Source: Methanooceanicella nereidis (GTDB lineage: Archaea > Halobacteriota > Methanocellia > Methanocellales > Methanocellaceae). From it: a stretch of 37,547 bases of DNA. The position numbers and the translations under genes are program-made. Under the pieces are notes generated by a model that saw only the letters and a program-made list of their open reading frames with translations, searched no databases and was not told where the DNA came from. Within the stretch, counting starts at the first letter, position 1, and each line of letters starts with the position of its first letter. The stretch lies in NCBI RefSeq assembly GCF_021023085.1, contig NZ_PGCK01000016.1, positions 1-37,547 of the forward strand, given 5' to 3'. Positions 9,171 through 18,791 of the stretch are shown piece after piece.

Positions 9171-9647
9171 CTATTTTCTTATATGAGAGACTATATGTCC
9201 AAGTTCCGGTATTATAAGGTCTTTTACGGCCAGCCTTGCAGCGTTCGGGGATCCGGGGATACAGAATACCACTCTGTCCTCAACGACCCCTGCCATGGCC
9301 CTGGTAAGCACGCTTGCGGTGCCGATCTCCTCATAGCTTTTTATCCTAAAAAGCTCGCCGAACCCGGGTATTACTTTTTGGAGCATAGGAGTTATGGCCT
9401 CTATCGTGACGTCGCTTGCCGTCAGGCCGGTACCGCCGCATACGATCACTGCATCGGCGCCGGAATCTTTGAACATCTCCATGACCGTGCTTTCGATCAT
9501 TAAACGGTCGTCCGAAAGAAGCCTGTACAGGACTTTATGCCCTGCACCCTTAAGGGCATCCAGAATGATCTTGCCCGATTCATCCTCGCATTTTTCCGGT
9601 GAGTCAGAGTCGCCGTATTTATCATAGCGTGATGTGCTTACGGTCAA
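9171..9647 (-). CDS. moaB: Molybdopterin adenylyltransferase-type MoaB/Mog protein, start unresolved
   Basis: A MoaB/MogA-fold protein of molybdenum/tungsten cofactor synthesis (adenylylation of molybdopterin). It shows LTVSTSR at the N-terminus, the CGGTGLTASDVTIEAI loop that binds molybdopterin, and GSPNAARLAV near the end. The given start is a TTG (9647) lying in the middle of the conserved first strand, so it is too far downstream. The frame stays open and MoaB-like upstream to 9731 but contains no ATG, GTG or TTG. An ATG at 9735 is out of frame by one base, and its frame ends after five codons at a TGA. A one-base indel near 9720-9731 would join them. Confidence 0.85.
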   Translation of the reverse strand: MTVSTSRYDKYGDSDSPEKCEDESGKIILDALKGAGHKVLYRLLSDDRLMIESTVMEMFKDSGADAVIVCGGTGLTASDVTIEAITPMLQKVIPGFGELFRIKSYEEIGTASVLTRAMAGVVEDRVVFCIPGSPNAARLAVKDLIIPELGHIVSHIRK

Positions 9648-9918
9648 GACGCCGCAAGTATATGATTTCCCCTTAGATCCTTCCTTATGTTTCTCATGAG
9701 AAGCGTTTCCCAGGATATCACCCCAAAAATTTCATCTGTATGAATATATGATTGGTATACGCTGTTTTAAAACCAGCGGTATGTATGCCTAAAATATATT
9801 ATAAAATAAGTATAATATATATGTTATTGATTGCCCGGCCGATAACTGATCCATAAAAAAATTGTTGGTTTGTCTGATATATTAAGGACAAATATCAATG
9901 TATTTACATGCGGCCGGC

Positions 9919-10494
9919 CTATGGCAGCGCTTTCCCCTTCAACAGGGACATATCAAGCTCCATTCCGCCGAGCGTCGCATATACCCCGAGGGCGCGAAGA
10001 CAGTCATTTAATGCATTATGGCCTGCGAGCCCCTTTATCTCAGGATAAATTACTGAAGAGACGTAATGGTCCAGCTTTGCAAATTTTCTGGGCTGCATCT
10101 CTACCCAGTTCAGGGCAGGCTTTTTTAAGCCCGACAGCTTGAATGTCCTCCTTATAAAATATTTATCGAACTCATGGTTCCATGCTCCCGCATACTGGAA
10201 ACCGTAGCGCTCCCGCATGCCCAGGAAGATCTCACAGACCTCGGCAGGGGACGGGGCTTTCTCTATTTCCTCGCTCCTGATGCCGTGTATCATGTACGTG
10301 TCCTCGGCGCGGGAAGGGTCCGGGATGCATATGAGGGAGTACATGCTGTCCAGACATTTTATATTCCTGGTATCCACGTCCACGTCCGCGATCACCATGC
10401 CCAGGCTTATGGCATGATCATCATGGCAGGGACATCCCCTGTTGAATATCCCGAGCCCTGTGGTCTCTGTATCGATAACGCTTAAAATTACCAT
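9919..10494 (-). CDS. DEDDh-type 3'-5' exonuclease-like protein
   Basis: A 191-residue protein with the RNase T/DnaQ exonuclease fold. The four acidic metal ligands and the catalytic histidine are in place: Asp8 and Glu10 in VIDTETTG, Asp110 in WNHEFDKYF, His159 and Asp164 in GHNALNDC. An unusual CPC pair (residues 21-23) sits in a short insertion after the first motif. It is a stand-alone domain without a polymerase or helicase part. It lies divergently to the DNA polymerase D large subunit, 194 bases away, which makes a DNA-repair or proofreading role possible but unproven; an RNA substrate is equally possible. Confidence 0.82.
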   Translation of the reverse strand: MVILSVIDTETTGLGIFNRGCPCHDDHAISLGMVIADVDVDTRNIKCLDSMYSLICIPDPSRAEDTYMIHGIRSEEIEKAPSPAEVCEIFLGMRERYGFQYAGAWNHEFDKYFIRRTFKLSGLKKPALNWVEMQPRKFAKLDHYVSSVIYPEIKGLAGHNALNDCLRALGVYATLGGMELDMSLLKGKALP

Positions 10495-10688
10495 TATTAT
10501 GCACCTGGCGACTGATGGATAATAGATTGCTTAATAGTTTATTAATCATTATGTTTTTAGTCTCGAAAACGATCATGGCAGGTCAACCAGGATCCGGCCT
10601 CTTCGCATCTTTTATCCATAATTTCGGACCTTTTACGGGATGAAATTATTTTTAATTATGCCATAATCTATTTGTTAGCAGGCAATAT

Positions 10689-13600
10689 ATGGATATGAGC
10701 ATGATCCCTAAGACCAGTGAAGCCCAGGAACTCTATTTTAAAAAGCTGGAAAACGAGTTCCTGAAATGCCGGGATATAGCCAATAAAGCCCGTGCGCAGG
10801 GATATGACCCCGCGCTACAGTCAGAGGTACCTTCGGCCACGGACCTGGCGGAGAGGGTTGAAGTATTGATGGGTGTCGAAGGACTTGCAGTCCATATAAG
10901 GTTCTGCGAAGAGAAGATGTCCAGGGAAGAGGCCTCGCTTCAGGTGGCCGCGGACATTGCGGCCGGTCTTGTGGGTAAGTTCGATAAAAAAGTGGACGCC
11001 ATACAGTGTGCGATACGCACAGCGGTCGCGGTTCTGACCGAAGGCGTGGTCGCGGCGCCGCTGGAAGGCATCTCACAGGTATCGCTCGGAAAAAACGACG
11101 ACGGTACTGATTATATCAAGGTCTATTTTGCGGGCCCCATAAGAAGCGCAGGGGGTACGGCAGAAGCGCTGGCAGTGCTTGCGGCGGACTATGTCAGGCG
11201 TAAAGTGGGTTTGGCCCCGTATAAGCCCAGGGATATCGAGGTGGAGCGCTATGTCGAGGAGATAATGCTATACAAGTCCATAGCCAGCCTGCAGTATACC
11301 CCGACTGACGACGAGATACGGCTTATAGTTAGAAACTGCCCCATATGTATCGACGGCGAGCCCACCGAGCAGGAGGAGGTCCAGGGATACAGGAACCTCG
11401 AAAGGATAGAGACGAACAGAGTAAGGGGCGGCATAGCGCTGGTCATAGCGGAAGGCATCATACTTAAAGCTCCGAAGGTCAAGAAGCACGTCGATAAGTT
11501 AAAGTTTGACGGGTGGGAGTTCCTTGATAAGATCATCGCCGGCTCGAAGCCCGCGGCCAGCGAGGGAAGCAAGGAAGATGAGAAAAAGATCAAGCCCAAG
11601 GATAAGTTTCTGGCGGACCTGATCGCTGGCAGGCCCGTATTCGGGCATCCGTCGAGGCCGGGCGGGTTCAGGCTAAGGTATGGGCGTTCAAGGAATACCG
11701 GTTTCGCGACGGCCGGTATCCATCCCGCATCCATGATCATTATGGATGATTTCATCGCGACCGGCACCCAGCTAAAGGTGGAGAGGCCGGGCAAGGCTGC
11801 AGCCATGGTGCCTGTGGACAGCCTTGAAGGGCCGACAGTAAAGCTGTTTAACGGCGACGTAGTATACGTGGACGATGTAAAGTCCGCTATCGCCATTAGG
11901 AACGACATCACAGAAATACTAGACAACGGCGAGATCATATTGAACTATGGCGATTTTCTTGAGAACAATCACACGTTCGTGCCGTCACCATACGTTGAAG
12001 AATGGTGGTCGCAGGACCTGGCTTTAAAGACCGCTGAAAAAGTTGAGATAAAAACCGCGAAAGACGCGTTCGAAATTTCGGAAAAGTACGACGTTCCGCT
12101 GCATCCTGAGTATACATACATGTGGCATGACATCACCACCGAAGATGTCGTATATCTTTCAAAATACATTAGCAAGAACGGCAGGATCGAGGAGGGACAG
12201 CTCATATTACCGCTCGAGCCTCGTTCAAAACGTATCCTGGAATTACTTCTCATCATTCAAAAGGTCAGGGATGAAAAGGTCATCATTCCCCCGGACTATA
12301 CATATACGCTGACAAGGTGCCTTGGCCTGGACACGGACCTTTCGGTAAAAGATAAAAGCCCCTATGACAGCCTTGACGCTCATCCGTGGAATGCGGTATC
12401 GACGCTGAGCGGCGTCACCGTCATGGAAAGGGCGCCGGCGAGGATAGGGGCAAGGATGGGCAGGCCGGAAAAAAGTAAGCTCAGGGAGATGAAGCCCCCG
12501 GTGCATGTACTTTTCCCTGTCGGGGATGCGGGAGGCACAAGGAGGTCGCTGCTGGATGCCAGTTCCTATAGCAAATCTTTAAGCGATAAGATCGGCGAGA
12601 TCGAGGTCGAGATGGGTAAGCGCAGATGCCCGGATTGCGGGGCTATCACCATTAAGAACATATGTGACTGCGGAGCCCATACGGTGCCGTATTACGGGTG
12701 CCCCGACTGTAAGATAGAGGGATTAAAGACAGAGACGTGCCCCCGGTGCGGCAAGCCCACAACGTCTAACGTGATGCAAAAAGTGAATATAAAGGCGTTA
12801 TATGCAAAGGCCCTCAAAGACCTGGGGGAGAGGGAAAATTTCGACATCCTGAAAGGCGTACAGGGACTTATATCTAAAGAGAAGACGCCCGAGCCGCTTG
12901 AAAAAGGCATACTGAGGGCAAAGCATGACGTGTACGTGTTCAAGGACGGTACCATCAGGTATGACCTTAGCGACGTTCCCATCACCCATTTTATCCCGAG
13001 AGAGGTCGGGCTCACGGTCGAGAAGGTGAAAGGGCTGGGCTATGATAAGGACATCTATGGAGAGCCCATAACATCACCTGAACAGGTCATAGAGCTAAGG
13101 GTCCAGGACATAATATTATCCCACGACTGCTCCTCATATCTCATAAAAGTGTGCGCGTTCATCGATGATCTTCTGGAGAAGTTCTACCACCTGCCCGCGT
13201 ATTACAACGTGAGCAGCGAAGATGATCTTATAGGCCAGCTCGTAATAGGGCTTGCCCCGCATACTTCGGCAGGCGTGCTCGGGAGGATACTGGGCTTTAC
13301 GAACGCGTCCGCAGGATACGCGCACCCGTTCTTCCACGCGGCAAAAAGAAGGAACTGTGACGGTGACGAGGATTGCGTCATGATGCTCCTCGACGGTCTC
13401 ATAAATTTCTCATTATCTTACCTTCCGGACCGCAGGGGAGGGAAGATGGACGCCCCGCTTGTGCTTTCCATGAGGATAGACCCCAAGGAGATCGATAAAG
13501 AGTCACACAACATAGACGTAATGGCCCGCTATCCCAGAGAGTTCTATCTGGCAACCAGGGACTTCAAATCCCCGAAGGATGTGGAAAAGATAATAGACCT

Positions 13601-14111
13601 TGTCTCAAAGAGGCTCGGGACTCCTGCACAGTACGAAGGCTTCATGTTCACGCACGGCACAAGCGACATTGCCGCAGGCCCTGCAAACTCAGCCTACAAG
13701 ACGTTAGGCACAATGGAAGATAAGCTAAAAGCACAGCTGGAACTTGGACGCCGCCTCAGGGCTGTCGACGAGAAGGACGTTGCCGAGAGAGTTATAAACT
13801 CCCACTTCCTCCCGGACCTGATAGGTAACCTGAGAGCCTTTTCCACCCAGCAGATGAGATGCGTTAAGTGCGGAGCGAAGTTCAGAAGGCCGCCGCTCAC
13901 CGGTACGTGCCCGAAGTGTAAGGGCGGCAGGATAATACTGACGGTGCATGAGGGGGCTGTGACCAAGTACATGGAAGTGTCCCTGTCCATAGCGAGAGAA
14001 TACGGCGTGCCGAAATATACCATACAGAGGCTGGAGCTGCTGGAACTGTCCATACAAAGCCTTTTCCAGAACGATAAGTCAAAACAGATGGGGCTCGCAG
14101 ACTTTATGTGA
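10689..14111 (+). CDS. polC: DNA polymerase II (PolD) large subunit DP2
   Basis: Catalytic subunit of the archaeal replicative polymerase D; it works with the DP1 proofreading subunit, which is not in this window. The 1140-residue length fits an intein-free DP2. A cysteine-rich zinc-binding region starts at Cys647 ([16 protein letters not shown], then CPDC and CPRCG). The catalytic aspartates lie in NCDGDEDC (889-896), and a C-terminal zinc motif runs from Cys1058 to Cys1077 (CVKC...CPKC). The gene begins ATGGATATG a few bases after an AT-rich, TATA-like stretch (about 10645-10657). A hairpin follows the stop. Confidence 0.97.
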   Translation: MDMSMIPKTSEAQELYFKKLENEFLKCRDIANKARAQGYDPALQSEVPSATDLAERVEVLMGVEGLAVHIRFCEEKMSREEASLQVAADIAAGLVGKFDKKVDAIQCAIRTAVAVLTEGVVAAPLEGISQVSLGKNDDGTDYIKVYFAGPIRSAGGTAEALAVLAADYVRRKVGLAPYKPRDIEVERYVEEIMLYKSIASLQYTPTDDEIRLIVRNCPICIDGEPTEQEEVQGYRNLERIETNRVRGGIALVIAEGIILKAPKVKKHVDKLKFDGWEFLDKIIAGSKPAASEGSKEDEKKIKPKDKFLADLIAGRPVFGHPSRPGGFRLRYGRSRNTGFATAGIHPASMIIMDDFIATGTQLKVERPGKAAAMVPVDSLEGPTVKLFNGDVVYVDDVKSAIAIRNDITEILDNGEIILNYGDFLENNHTFVPSPYVEEWWSQDLALKTAEKVEIKTAKDAFEISEKYDVPLHPEYTYMWHDITTEDVVYLSKYISKNGRIEEGQLILPLEPRSKRILELLLIIQKVRDEKVIIPPDYTYTLTRCLGLDTDLSVKDKSPYDSLDAHPWNAVSTLSGVTVMERAPARIGARMGRPEKSKLREMKPPVHVLFPVGDAGGTRRSLLDASSYSKSLSDKIGEIEVEMGKRRCPDCGAITIKNICDCGAHTVPYYGCPDCKIEGLKTETCPRCGKPTTSNVMQKVNIKALYAKALKDLGERENFDILKGVQGLISKEKTPEPLEKGILRAKHDVYVFKDGTIRYDLSDVPITHFIPREVGLTVEKVKGLGYDKDIYGEPITSPEQVIELRVQDIILSHDCSSYLIKVCAFIDDLLEKFYHLPAYYNVSSEDDLIGQLVIGLAPHTSAGVLGRILGFTNASAGYAHPFFHAAKRRNCDGDEDCVMMLLDGLINFSLSYLPDRRGGKMDAPLVLSMRIDPKEIDKESHNIDVMARYPREFYLATRDFKSPKDVEKIIDLVSKRLGTPAQYEGFMFTHGTSDIAAGPANSAYKTLGTMEDKLKAQLELGRRLRAVDEKDVAERVINSHFLPDLIGNLRAFSTQQMRCVKCGAKFRRPPLTGTCPKCKGGRIILTVHEGAVTKYMEVSLSIAREYGVPKYTIQRLELLELSIQSLFQNDKSKQMGLADFM

Positions 14112-14120
14112 GCAATATAA

Positions 14121-14145
14121 GCTTAAAGGGCCTATTCCTTTAAGC
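14121..14145 (+). terminator. Stem-loop after the DP2 gene
   Basis: GCTTAAAGG (14121-14129) and CCTTTAAGC (14137-14145) form a perfect 9-base-pair stem with a 7-base loop, nine bases past the DP2 stop. There is no T-run directly after it, so it could be a 3'-end or mRNA-stability element rather than a terminator. Confidence 0.4.
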
Positions 14146-14381
14146 CTTATGTGTATAGGGGCAATTAATAAAGTGATCAATGTATAACTAATGCCTTAAC
14201 ATTCGCTTATTATCCTTAATATCTCTAAGATCGGAGCTTTGTTGGCGCTTTTCCTCAGGATCCTTTGCCTTTTAAACTTTCATCCCCCTGATTTCCGTAT
14301 GGAAAAGGCTTTTAAGTGCCACAACAAAAGGTATACAAGCTATAATACGTTATAAGGGCTTCACGGTAGGGAAGGCAGACT

Positions 14382-15542
14382 ATGGAAGATAAGGAACATG
14401 GCTCCTGCGGGCCAGGGTTGAGCAGGAGATCTTTTCTGACGATGGCCGGTGCGGTAGGCGTCGGCGCGTTATTGTGCTCACATGCGCCGCAGGTCGCGGC
14501 TGCGATCGAAAATTCGTCGACAAAGCTGGTATGGCTGAAAGGCGCCGGCTGCGGAGGATGTACTGCCTCGTTCTTGAACGGCGGTAATCCAGAGATATTG
14601 TCCGCGCTCGGGAAAATAAAGCTCGACCTGGCATACCATGAAGGATTGATGGCACAGCAGGGCATCTTCGTGGAAGGGGTCGCCGAAAACACCGAAGCTT
14701 ACAATTCAATATTAAAGCTCAGGAATATCATTAACAATGAAAAATACATCCTGGTAGTCGAGGGCGCCATACTCAACGGGCCTGACGGGACCGGAAAATA
14801 CAGCATGATAGGAGGCAGGCCTTTCAAAGACATCTTCAAGGATGCCGCCTCCGGTGCATCAGGCATCCTTGCCGTGGGAACATGCGCGTCATTCGGAGGC
14901 ATATCAAAGGCTTCGGGAAGTGACATCGACGCAAGAGGCGTGGGATACACTGGAACTTCGAGAATAAAAGGCATGCTGGGGGAGCTGGGGATCAATAATA
15001 AAGTCGTCAACGTCCCGGGCTGCCCGGCGCACCCCGACTGGATACTTTTAACCCTTGCCGATATGATCATGGATGCTGACATGGAGCTGGACATGTATCA
15101 CAGGCCAAAAGCGTTTTTCGGAGACTCCTCTGTGCACGATTCATGCCCCAGAAGAGGCTATTTTGACAGGGCTGAAAGGGACACAGGATTTGCCGGAGGG
15201 AAATGTCTCTATGAGATGGGATGTAAAGGCCCGCTGGCACATGCCGACTGCCCGGTAAGGAGATGGAACGGGGGCGTGAACATGTGCACGCAGTCCGGAG
15301 GGCCCTGTATCGCCTGCGTGGAGCCTGAGTTCCCCGATGCGTTCTCGCCGTTCTTCAGCAAGGCGGAGAACAGGGAGATATTTTCCGGCATAGACGTCAA
15401 TACGGGAGCGAAGATAATACTGGGAGCCTCCGTGCTGGGTGCCGGCATACACGCCATAAAGAGGCTTGCAATAGGCGAAAGCTACAGGGATGAGCTCGAC
15501 TCTCGCGAAAAGAAGAAAGATGACATGAAGAGGAGGCCGTGA
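14382..15542 (+). CDS. vhtG: [NiFe] hydrogenase small subunit, Tat-exported (Vht/Vho-like)
   Basis: Electron-transfer subunit of a membrane-bound uptake hydrogenase facing the outside of the cell; 386 residues. The N-terminus has a twin-arginine signal, SRRSFL (Arg15-Arg16), before a hydrophobic stretch ending in QVAAA. Proximal cluster ligands are Cys57, Cys60, Cys168 and Cys214; distal cluster His252, Cys255, Cys275 and Cys281; medial cluster Cys290, Cys309 and Cys312. Cys302 stands where many hydrogenases have proline, which predicts a 4Fe-4S medial cluster. A hydrophobic anchor follows at 345-362, then a charged tail. The large subunit begins one base after its stop. Confidence 0.92.
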   Translation: MEDKEHGSCGPGLSRRSFLTMAGAVGVGALLCSHAPQVAAAIENSSTKLVWLKGAGCGGCTASFLNGGNPEILSALGKIKLDLAYHEGLMAQQGIFVEGVAENTEAYNSILKLRNIINNEKYILVVEGAILNGPDGTGKYSMIGGRPFKDIFKDAASGASGILAVGTCASFGGISKASGSDIDARGVGYTGTSRIKGMLGELGINNKVVNVPGCPAHPDWILLTLADMIMDADMELDMYHRPKAFFGDSSVHDSCPRRGYFDRAERDTGFAGGKCLYEMGCKGPLAHADCPVRRWNGGVNMCTQSGGPCIACVEPEFPDAFSPFFSKAENREIFSGIDVNTGAKIILGASVLGAGIHAIKRLAIGESYRDELDSREKKKDDMKRRP

Positions 15543-15543
15543 T

Positions 15544-17331
15544 ATGGTCAAGATCACCGTAGATCCGGTAACAAGGACATCCGGCGGTTTAAGGGTCATG
15601 ATCGACCTGAACAACGGCTCTGTCATAGATGCGAAATGCTCCGGGACATCATACCGCGGAATCGAGCAGATGCTGATCGGAAGGCAGCCAATGGACTCTG
15701 TATACTTTACCCAGAGGGTTTGCGGCATGTGCAGCGCTTCGCACGCGACCGCATCGGCAAACGCTATCGAAAGCCTCTGCGAGTCCACTGCCGTGATACC
15801 AAAAGATGCGCTCATCATAAGGAACATCCTGAACGGGCTCGCATGGCTGAGGAGCCATATAGAACACCTGTATCTCATCTTTCTGCCGGACATCGCTGAC
15901 CCGATGTACAGGGACATGCTGAAGACGTCCGAAGTCGGGAACAGGGTCTGGAACGAGTTCAATGGCCGGTTCGCGTCCCCGGATTATGCCTTGAGCGGCG
16001 TTGAGTCCGGGAAGGGTTACATTGAAGCCTTAAAATGTATCAAGCTCATTAGCCAGGCGGAGGCCATCCTTGGAGGAAGGTCGCCCCACATGCCGGCGAT
16101 CGTTCCCGGGGGCGTCACGTGCAGGCCGACCGGGTCTGACATTTATTCTCTTAAAGAGTGTTATGAAGGCATTATGGATTTCCTGCAGCGACGCCTGCTT
16201 GGCCCGACCATCACGGTCGACGAATGGCTGAAAAACACACATGAACCTTCGTCGAACATGGATTTCCTCTGGAATAACATTAGCGACCTGACGATGGGAG
16301 AGTTCACCCCTGAAAATGGATGGGGTGACATGCAGCTATTCATGGTCTTCTGCTCGAGGATGGTCAGCAGAGATTTCCTCTCCGGTCCAGTATCAATGGA
16401 CCTTGATACCATAGGCGGGTATCCCCTGTATGACCAGCTAATAGGCTTCCTGAGCTATGGGTCTTTTTACAAAGTAAAGGACAATAGCGGGAACTATAAG
16501 GATGGTTATGTGCCTCTCGACGCGGAACTATCTGATTCTTATGAGATACCTGCAGGGTTTACCCCTGGCAGCATGCAGAACATATATTCGACATCCGAAA
16601 AGCTTGACCCCAACCTTATCGTAGAGCATGTGTACAGCTCGTTCTACACGTATGGCGAGCAAAAAAGCTCAAAGTCGCCGCTGAACGGCGAGACTTCCCC
16701 CCTGACAGGGTCGAGAGACATTGACTACGGCAGCGTCAAATATAGCTTCATAAAGGCGCCGAGATACGGGAACGTGCCATGCGAGGTGGGCCCTCTGGCG
16801 AGGCTCATAAACTCAAGAGAGAAGCTTATCATCGACATCATGAAGATGCTCCACGACAAGAACATGCGCGGGACAAGGGACAGAAGCTATCCGATGACAA
16901 GCACCTATACGAGAGTGCTGTCCCGCATGCAGGAGACGCTGATAGTAGCGAAAATGCTCGGGGACTGGATAGAGAATGACCTTGGCGTTCACTCAGGCGA
17001 AAGAAAATACTATGTTCCGCTGGAGATCAGGCCGAAAAAGACCGGCTCGGGGCTGATAGAAGCTCCGAGAGGAGCTTTGGGCCACTGGCTAAAGCTTGAC
17101 GGATACGGTAACATTGCCAATTATCAGATAATATCCCCCACATCCTGGAACGCATCTCCGATGGATAAGGACATGAAGTACGGGCCCATGGAGCTATCTT
17201 TACTGGGCGTGAAAACGACACCGCTGGGGAACAAGCCGGGCTCTGAGTCGAACCCTACGAGCATTTATCACGTAGTCCGGTCTTTTGATCCGTGTGTATC
17301 ATGCGCTGTGCACACCATAAGAAAAAGCTGA
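15544..17331 (+). CDS. vhtA: [NiFe] hydrogenase large subunit (Vht/Vho-like)
   Basis: Carries the NiFe(CN)2CO active site that oxidises H2. The 595 residues include RGIEQMLIGR (38-47), the N-terminal ligand motif RVCGMCSASH (Cys60, Cys63, His67) and the C-terminal motif DPCVSCAVH (Cys584, Cys587, His590). All four nickel ligands are cysteine, so this is not a selenocysteine enzyme. Only five residues (TIRKS) follow His590, where most relatives carry a cleaved tail of about fifteen. No maturation protease or other accessory gene is near. A GAGGAGG site precedes the ATG, and the gene is co-operonic with the small subunit and cytochrome b. Confidence 0.93.
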   Translation: MVKITVDPVTRTSGGLRVMIDLNNGSVIDAKCSGTSYRGIEQMLIGRQPMDSVYFTQRVCGMCSASHATASANAIESLCESTAVIPKDALIIRNILNGLAWLRSHIEHLYLIFLPDIADPMYRDMLKTSEVGNRVWNEFNGRFASPDYALSGVESGKGYIEALKCIKLISQAEAILGGRSPHMPAIVPGGVTCRPTGSDIYSLKECYEGIMDFLQRRLLGPTITVDEWLKNTHEPSSNMDFLWNNISDLTMGEFTPENGWGDMQLFMVFCSRMVSRDFLSGPVSMDLDTIGGYPLYDQLIGFLSYGSFYKVKDNSGNYKDGYVPLDAELSDSYEIPAGFTPGSMQNIYSTSEKLDPNLIVEHVYSSFYTYGEQKSSKSPLNGETSPLTGSRDIDYGSVKYSFIKAPRYGNVPCEVGPLARLINSREKLIIDIMKMLHDKNMRGTRDRSYPMTSTYTRVLSRMQETLIVAKMLGDWIENDLGVHSGERKYYVPLEIRPKKTGSGLIEAPRGALGHWLKLDGYGNIANYQIISPTSWNASPMDKDMKYGPMELSLLGVKTTPLGNKPGSESNPTSIYHVVRSFDPCVSCAVHTIRKS

Positions 17332-17343
17332 TGAGGAGAACGG

Positions 17344-18096
17344 ATGAAAGCTACCGGCAACAGGCTGATCGTCACAAGGCATACGACCCTTGAGAGAATG
17401 TCCCATTACATCAATATCATTACGCTGACAGGCTTGATCATCTCCGGATTCACCATTTACCTGGGACTGGACTATCTGGAATTCAGCGATGCTTACGCTA
17501 TACACATAATATGCGCAGCCATATTCATATCGGTCAACTGGATAGTCATGCCATATAATGCATTCGTGAGCAGGAACCTCCACAGTTACGTTTTCTGGCC
17601 GCAAGACTATAAAAGGCTTATAAAGATCATAAAGAACTTTTTTACCGGTTCTGAATATCCGCGCTACACTATCTACGATATGGGGAAAAGGCGTTTCGTC
17701 AATCGTATCCATCCCGCAGGAAAACTCTTGATATACTCTCACTATGTAGCCCTGCTCGTGGCTACTGTGACAGGAGTTGCCCTATACTCTTCAGGAGTTT
17801 CCCTGTTCGGCATAAATTTTTCCATATTTATCATAAAGCTTCTTGATATTGTGGGACCCTTAGTATCCCTTTCGGGTCTCGCGACGGCAAAGCTGCTTCA
17901 CGTCGCCGCAGGTTACTGGTTTGTCATAGAGATCATATTGCATGCAGGCATGATACAGCTTGACTCCAGGAAGCTACAGCATATCAGATCGATCTTCATC
18001 GACGGTAAAGAGGACCTGGCAAGGGACGAGACCGCGGAGATCGTCAGCACTGAGGAAGAAGACCGTATACTGGAAGACAAGATCTGGAATAAATAG
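17344..18096 (+). CDS. vhtC: Hydrogenase-associated b-type cytochrome
   Basis: Membrane subunit that takes electrons from the hydrogenase small subunit and passes them to a membrane quinone-like carrier, methanophenazine in known methanogen homologues. The 250-residue protein has four hydrophobic segments (about 23-42, 52-70, 128-150 and 160-200). Histidines suited to haem binding are His21, His54, His133, His186 and His200, the last two in LLHVAAGYWF and ILHAGM as in HupC/VhtC. It starts 12 bases after the large subunit with GAGGAGA before the ATG. The charged C-terminal tail (after about 205) is cytoplasmic by inference. Confidence 0.88.
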   Translation: MKATGNRLIVTRHTTLERMSHYINIITLTGLIISGFTIYLGLDYLEFSDAYAIHIICAAIFISVNWIVMPYNAFVSRNLHSYVFWPQDYKRLIKIIKNFFTGSEYPRYTIYDMGKRRFVNRIHPAGKLLIYSHYVALLVATVTGVALYSSGVSLFGINFSIFIIKLLDIVGPLVSLSGLATAKLLHVAAGYWFVIEIILHAGMIQLDSRKLQHIRSIFIDGKEDLARDETAEIVSTEEEDRILEDKIWNK

Positions 18097-18111
18097 TGTG
18101 TTACCGGATAC

Positions 18112-18127
18112 GGACCCTTATTGGTCC
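18112..18127. terminator. Short stem-loop between convergent genes
   Basis: GGACC (18112-18116) and GGTCC (18123-18127) are complementary around a 6-base loop, lying between the cytochrome stop and the end of the convergent mobA-like gene. It may act as a terminator for either direction, but there is little poly-T support. Confidence 0.3.
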
Positions 18128-18729
18128 TCATCCATTATGACGGACATATCTTCCGCCCGGTTAATATTTAAAAAAGTCCTTAGATCGGGATCTATTTCTA
18201 ATATCTTTTTTTCTTGTACATATACGACGTCCTTAAGGTAATTTATGGGCGACGCTATCCTTCTTTCCCCCTTTTCTATCGAGACGCGGACCGCCTCTAT
18301 CATCGAGTCCCTTCGATATACCGCATGCAGAGGCTCCAAAAAGCCATTTTCCCTTACCGGTACGGCTGCGTCATGGCCCTCAGCTTCCTTGAATAAAAGG
18401 TCGATGACGGACTTATTAAGAAAAGGCATATCGCATGCGACGATCACGACATACTCCCCTTTTACCTCGTTAAGCGCCGTGTTGACTCCAGACATGGGGC
18501 CGATACCATGGATCTTATCGTAGACGAACCTTTGCCCTTTTTCTAAAAAAGGCTCCACAAGTCTTTGCTGCGGCTCATCCCTTACCGATACCAGGATTTC
18601 ATCGACCACGCAGGATAGGGCTTCCATGACCCTGCTGATCATGGTTTTCCCCTTTACGACCTTGATGGATTTTTCCTCTCCGCCGAATCGGGTAGATCTG
18701 CCTCCTGCGAGAATAATGCCTGATCTCAT
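18118..18729 (-). CDS. mobA: MobA-like nucleotidyltransferase (molybdenum cofactor guanylyltransferase)
   Basis: Attaches GMP to molybdopterin (or tungstopterin) to give the guanine dinucleotide cofactor used by enzymes such as formylmethanofuran dehydrogenase. From the ATG at 18729 the protein has 203 residues, the normal MobA length. It opens with the nucleotide-binding signature IILAGGRSTRFGG (5-17) followed by Lys20, and contains the metal-binding aspartate in VACDMPFLN. The frame stays open to a TTG at 18795, but that would put an unusual extension before the conserved first strand, so the ATG is preferred. A related sugar-nucleotidyltransferase role cannot be excluded. Confidence 0.82.
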   Translation of the reverse strand: MRSGIILAGGRSTRFGGEEKSIKVVKGKTMISRVMEALSCVVDEILVSVRDEPQQRLVEPFLEKGQRFVYDKIHGIGPMSGVNTALNEVKGEYVVIVACDMPFLNKSVIDLLFKEAEGHDAAVPVRENGFLEPLHAVYRRDSMIEAVRVSIEKGERRIASPINYLKDVVYVQEKKILEIDPDLRTFLNINRAEDMSVIMDEDQ

Positions 18730-18791
18730 GAGTATTAACACCGGTTGATATGACTTAAAAGTTATTGCGAATATAGTATAAAAGCGTGTCT

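Noticed and set aside
10689-14111. Possible intein in the DP2 gene
   Set aside because: The 1140-residue length and continuous family-like sequence around the DCDGDED region leave no room for an insertion.
14269-14375. Hydrogenase operon promoter (several TATA-like stretches, e.g. TTTTAAG near 14310 and TATAATA near 14341)
   Set aside because: Two or more equally plausible boxes and no clear upstream element, so no single promoter could be chosen.
17281-17331. Possible selenocysteine in the hydrogenase large subunit
   Set aside because: Both C-terminal ligand codons are ordinary cysteine codons (TGT and TGC), with no in-frame TGA before the stop.
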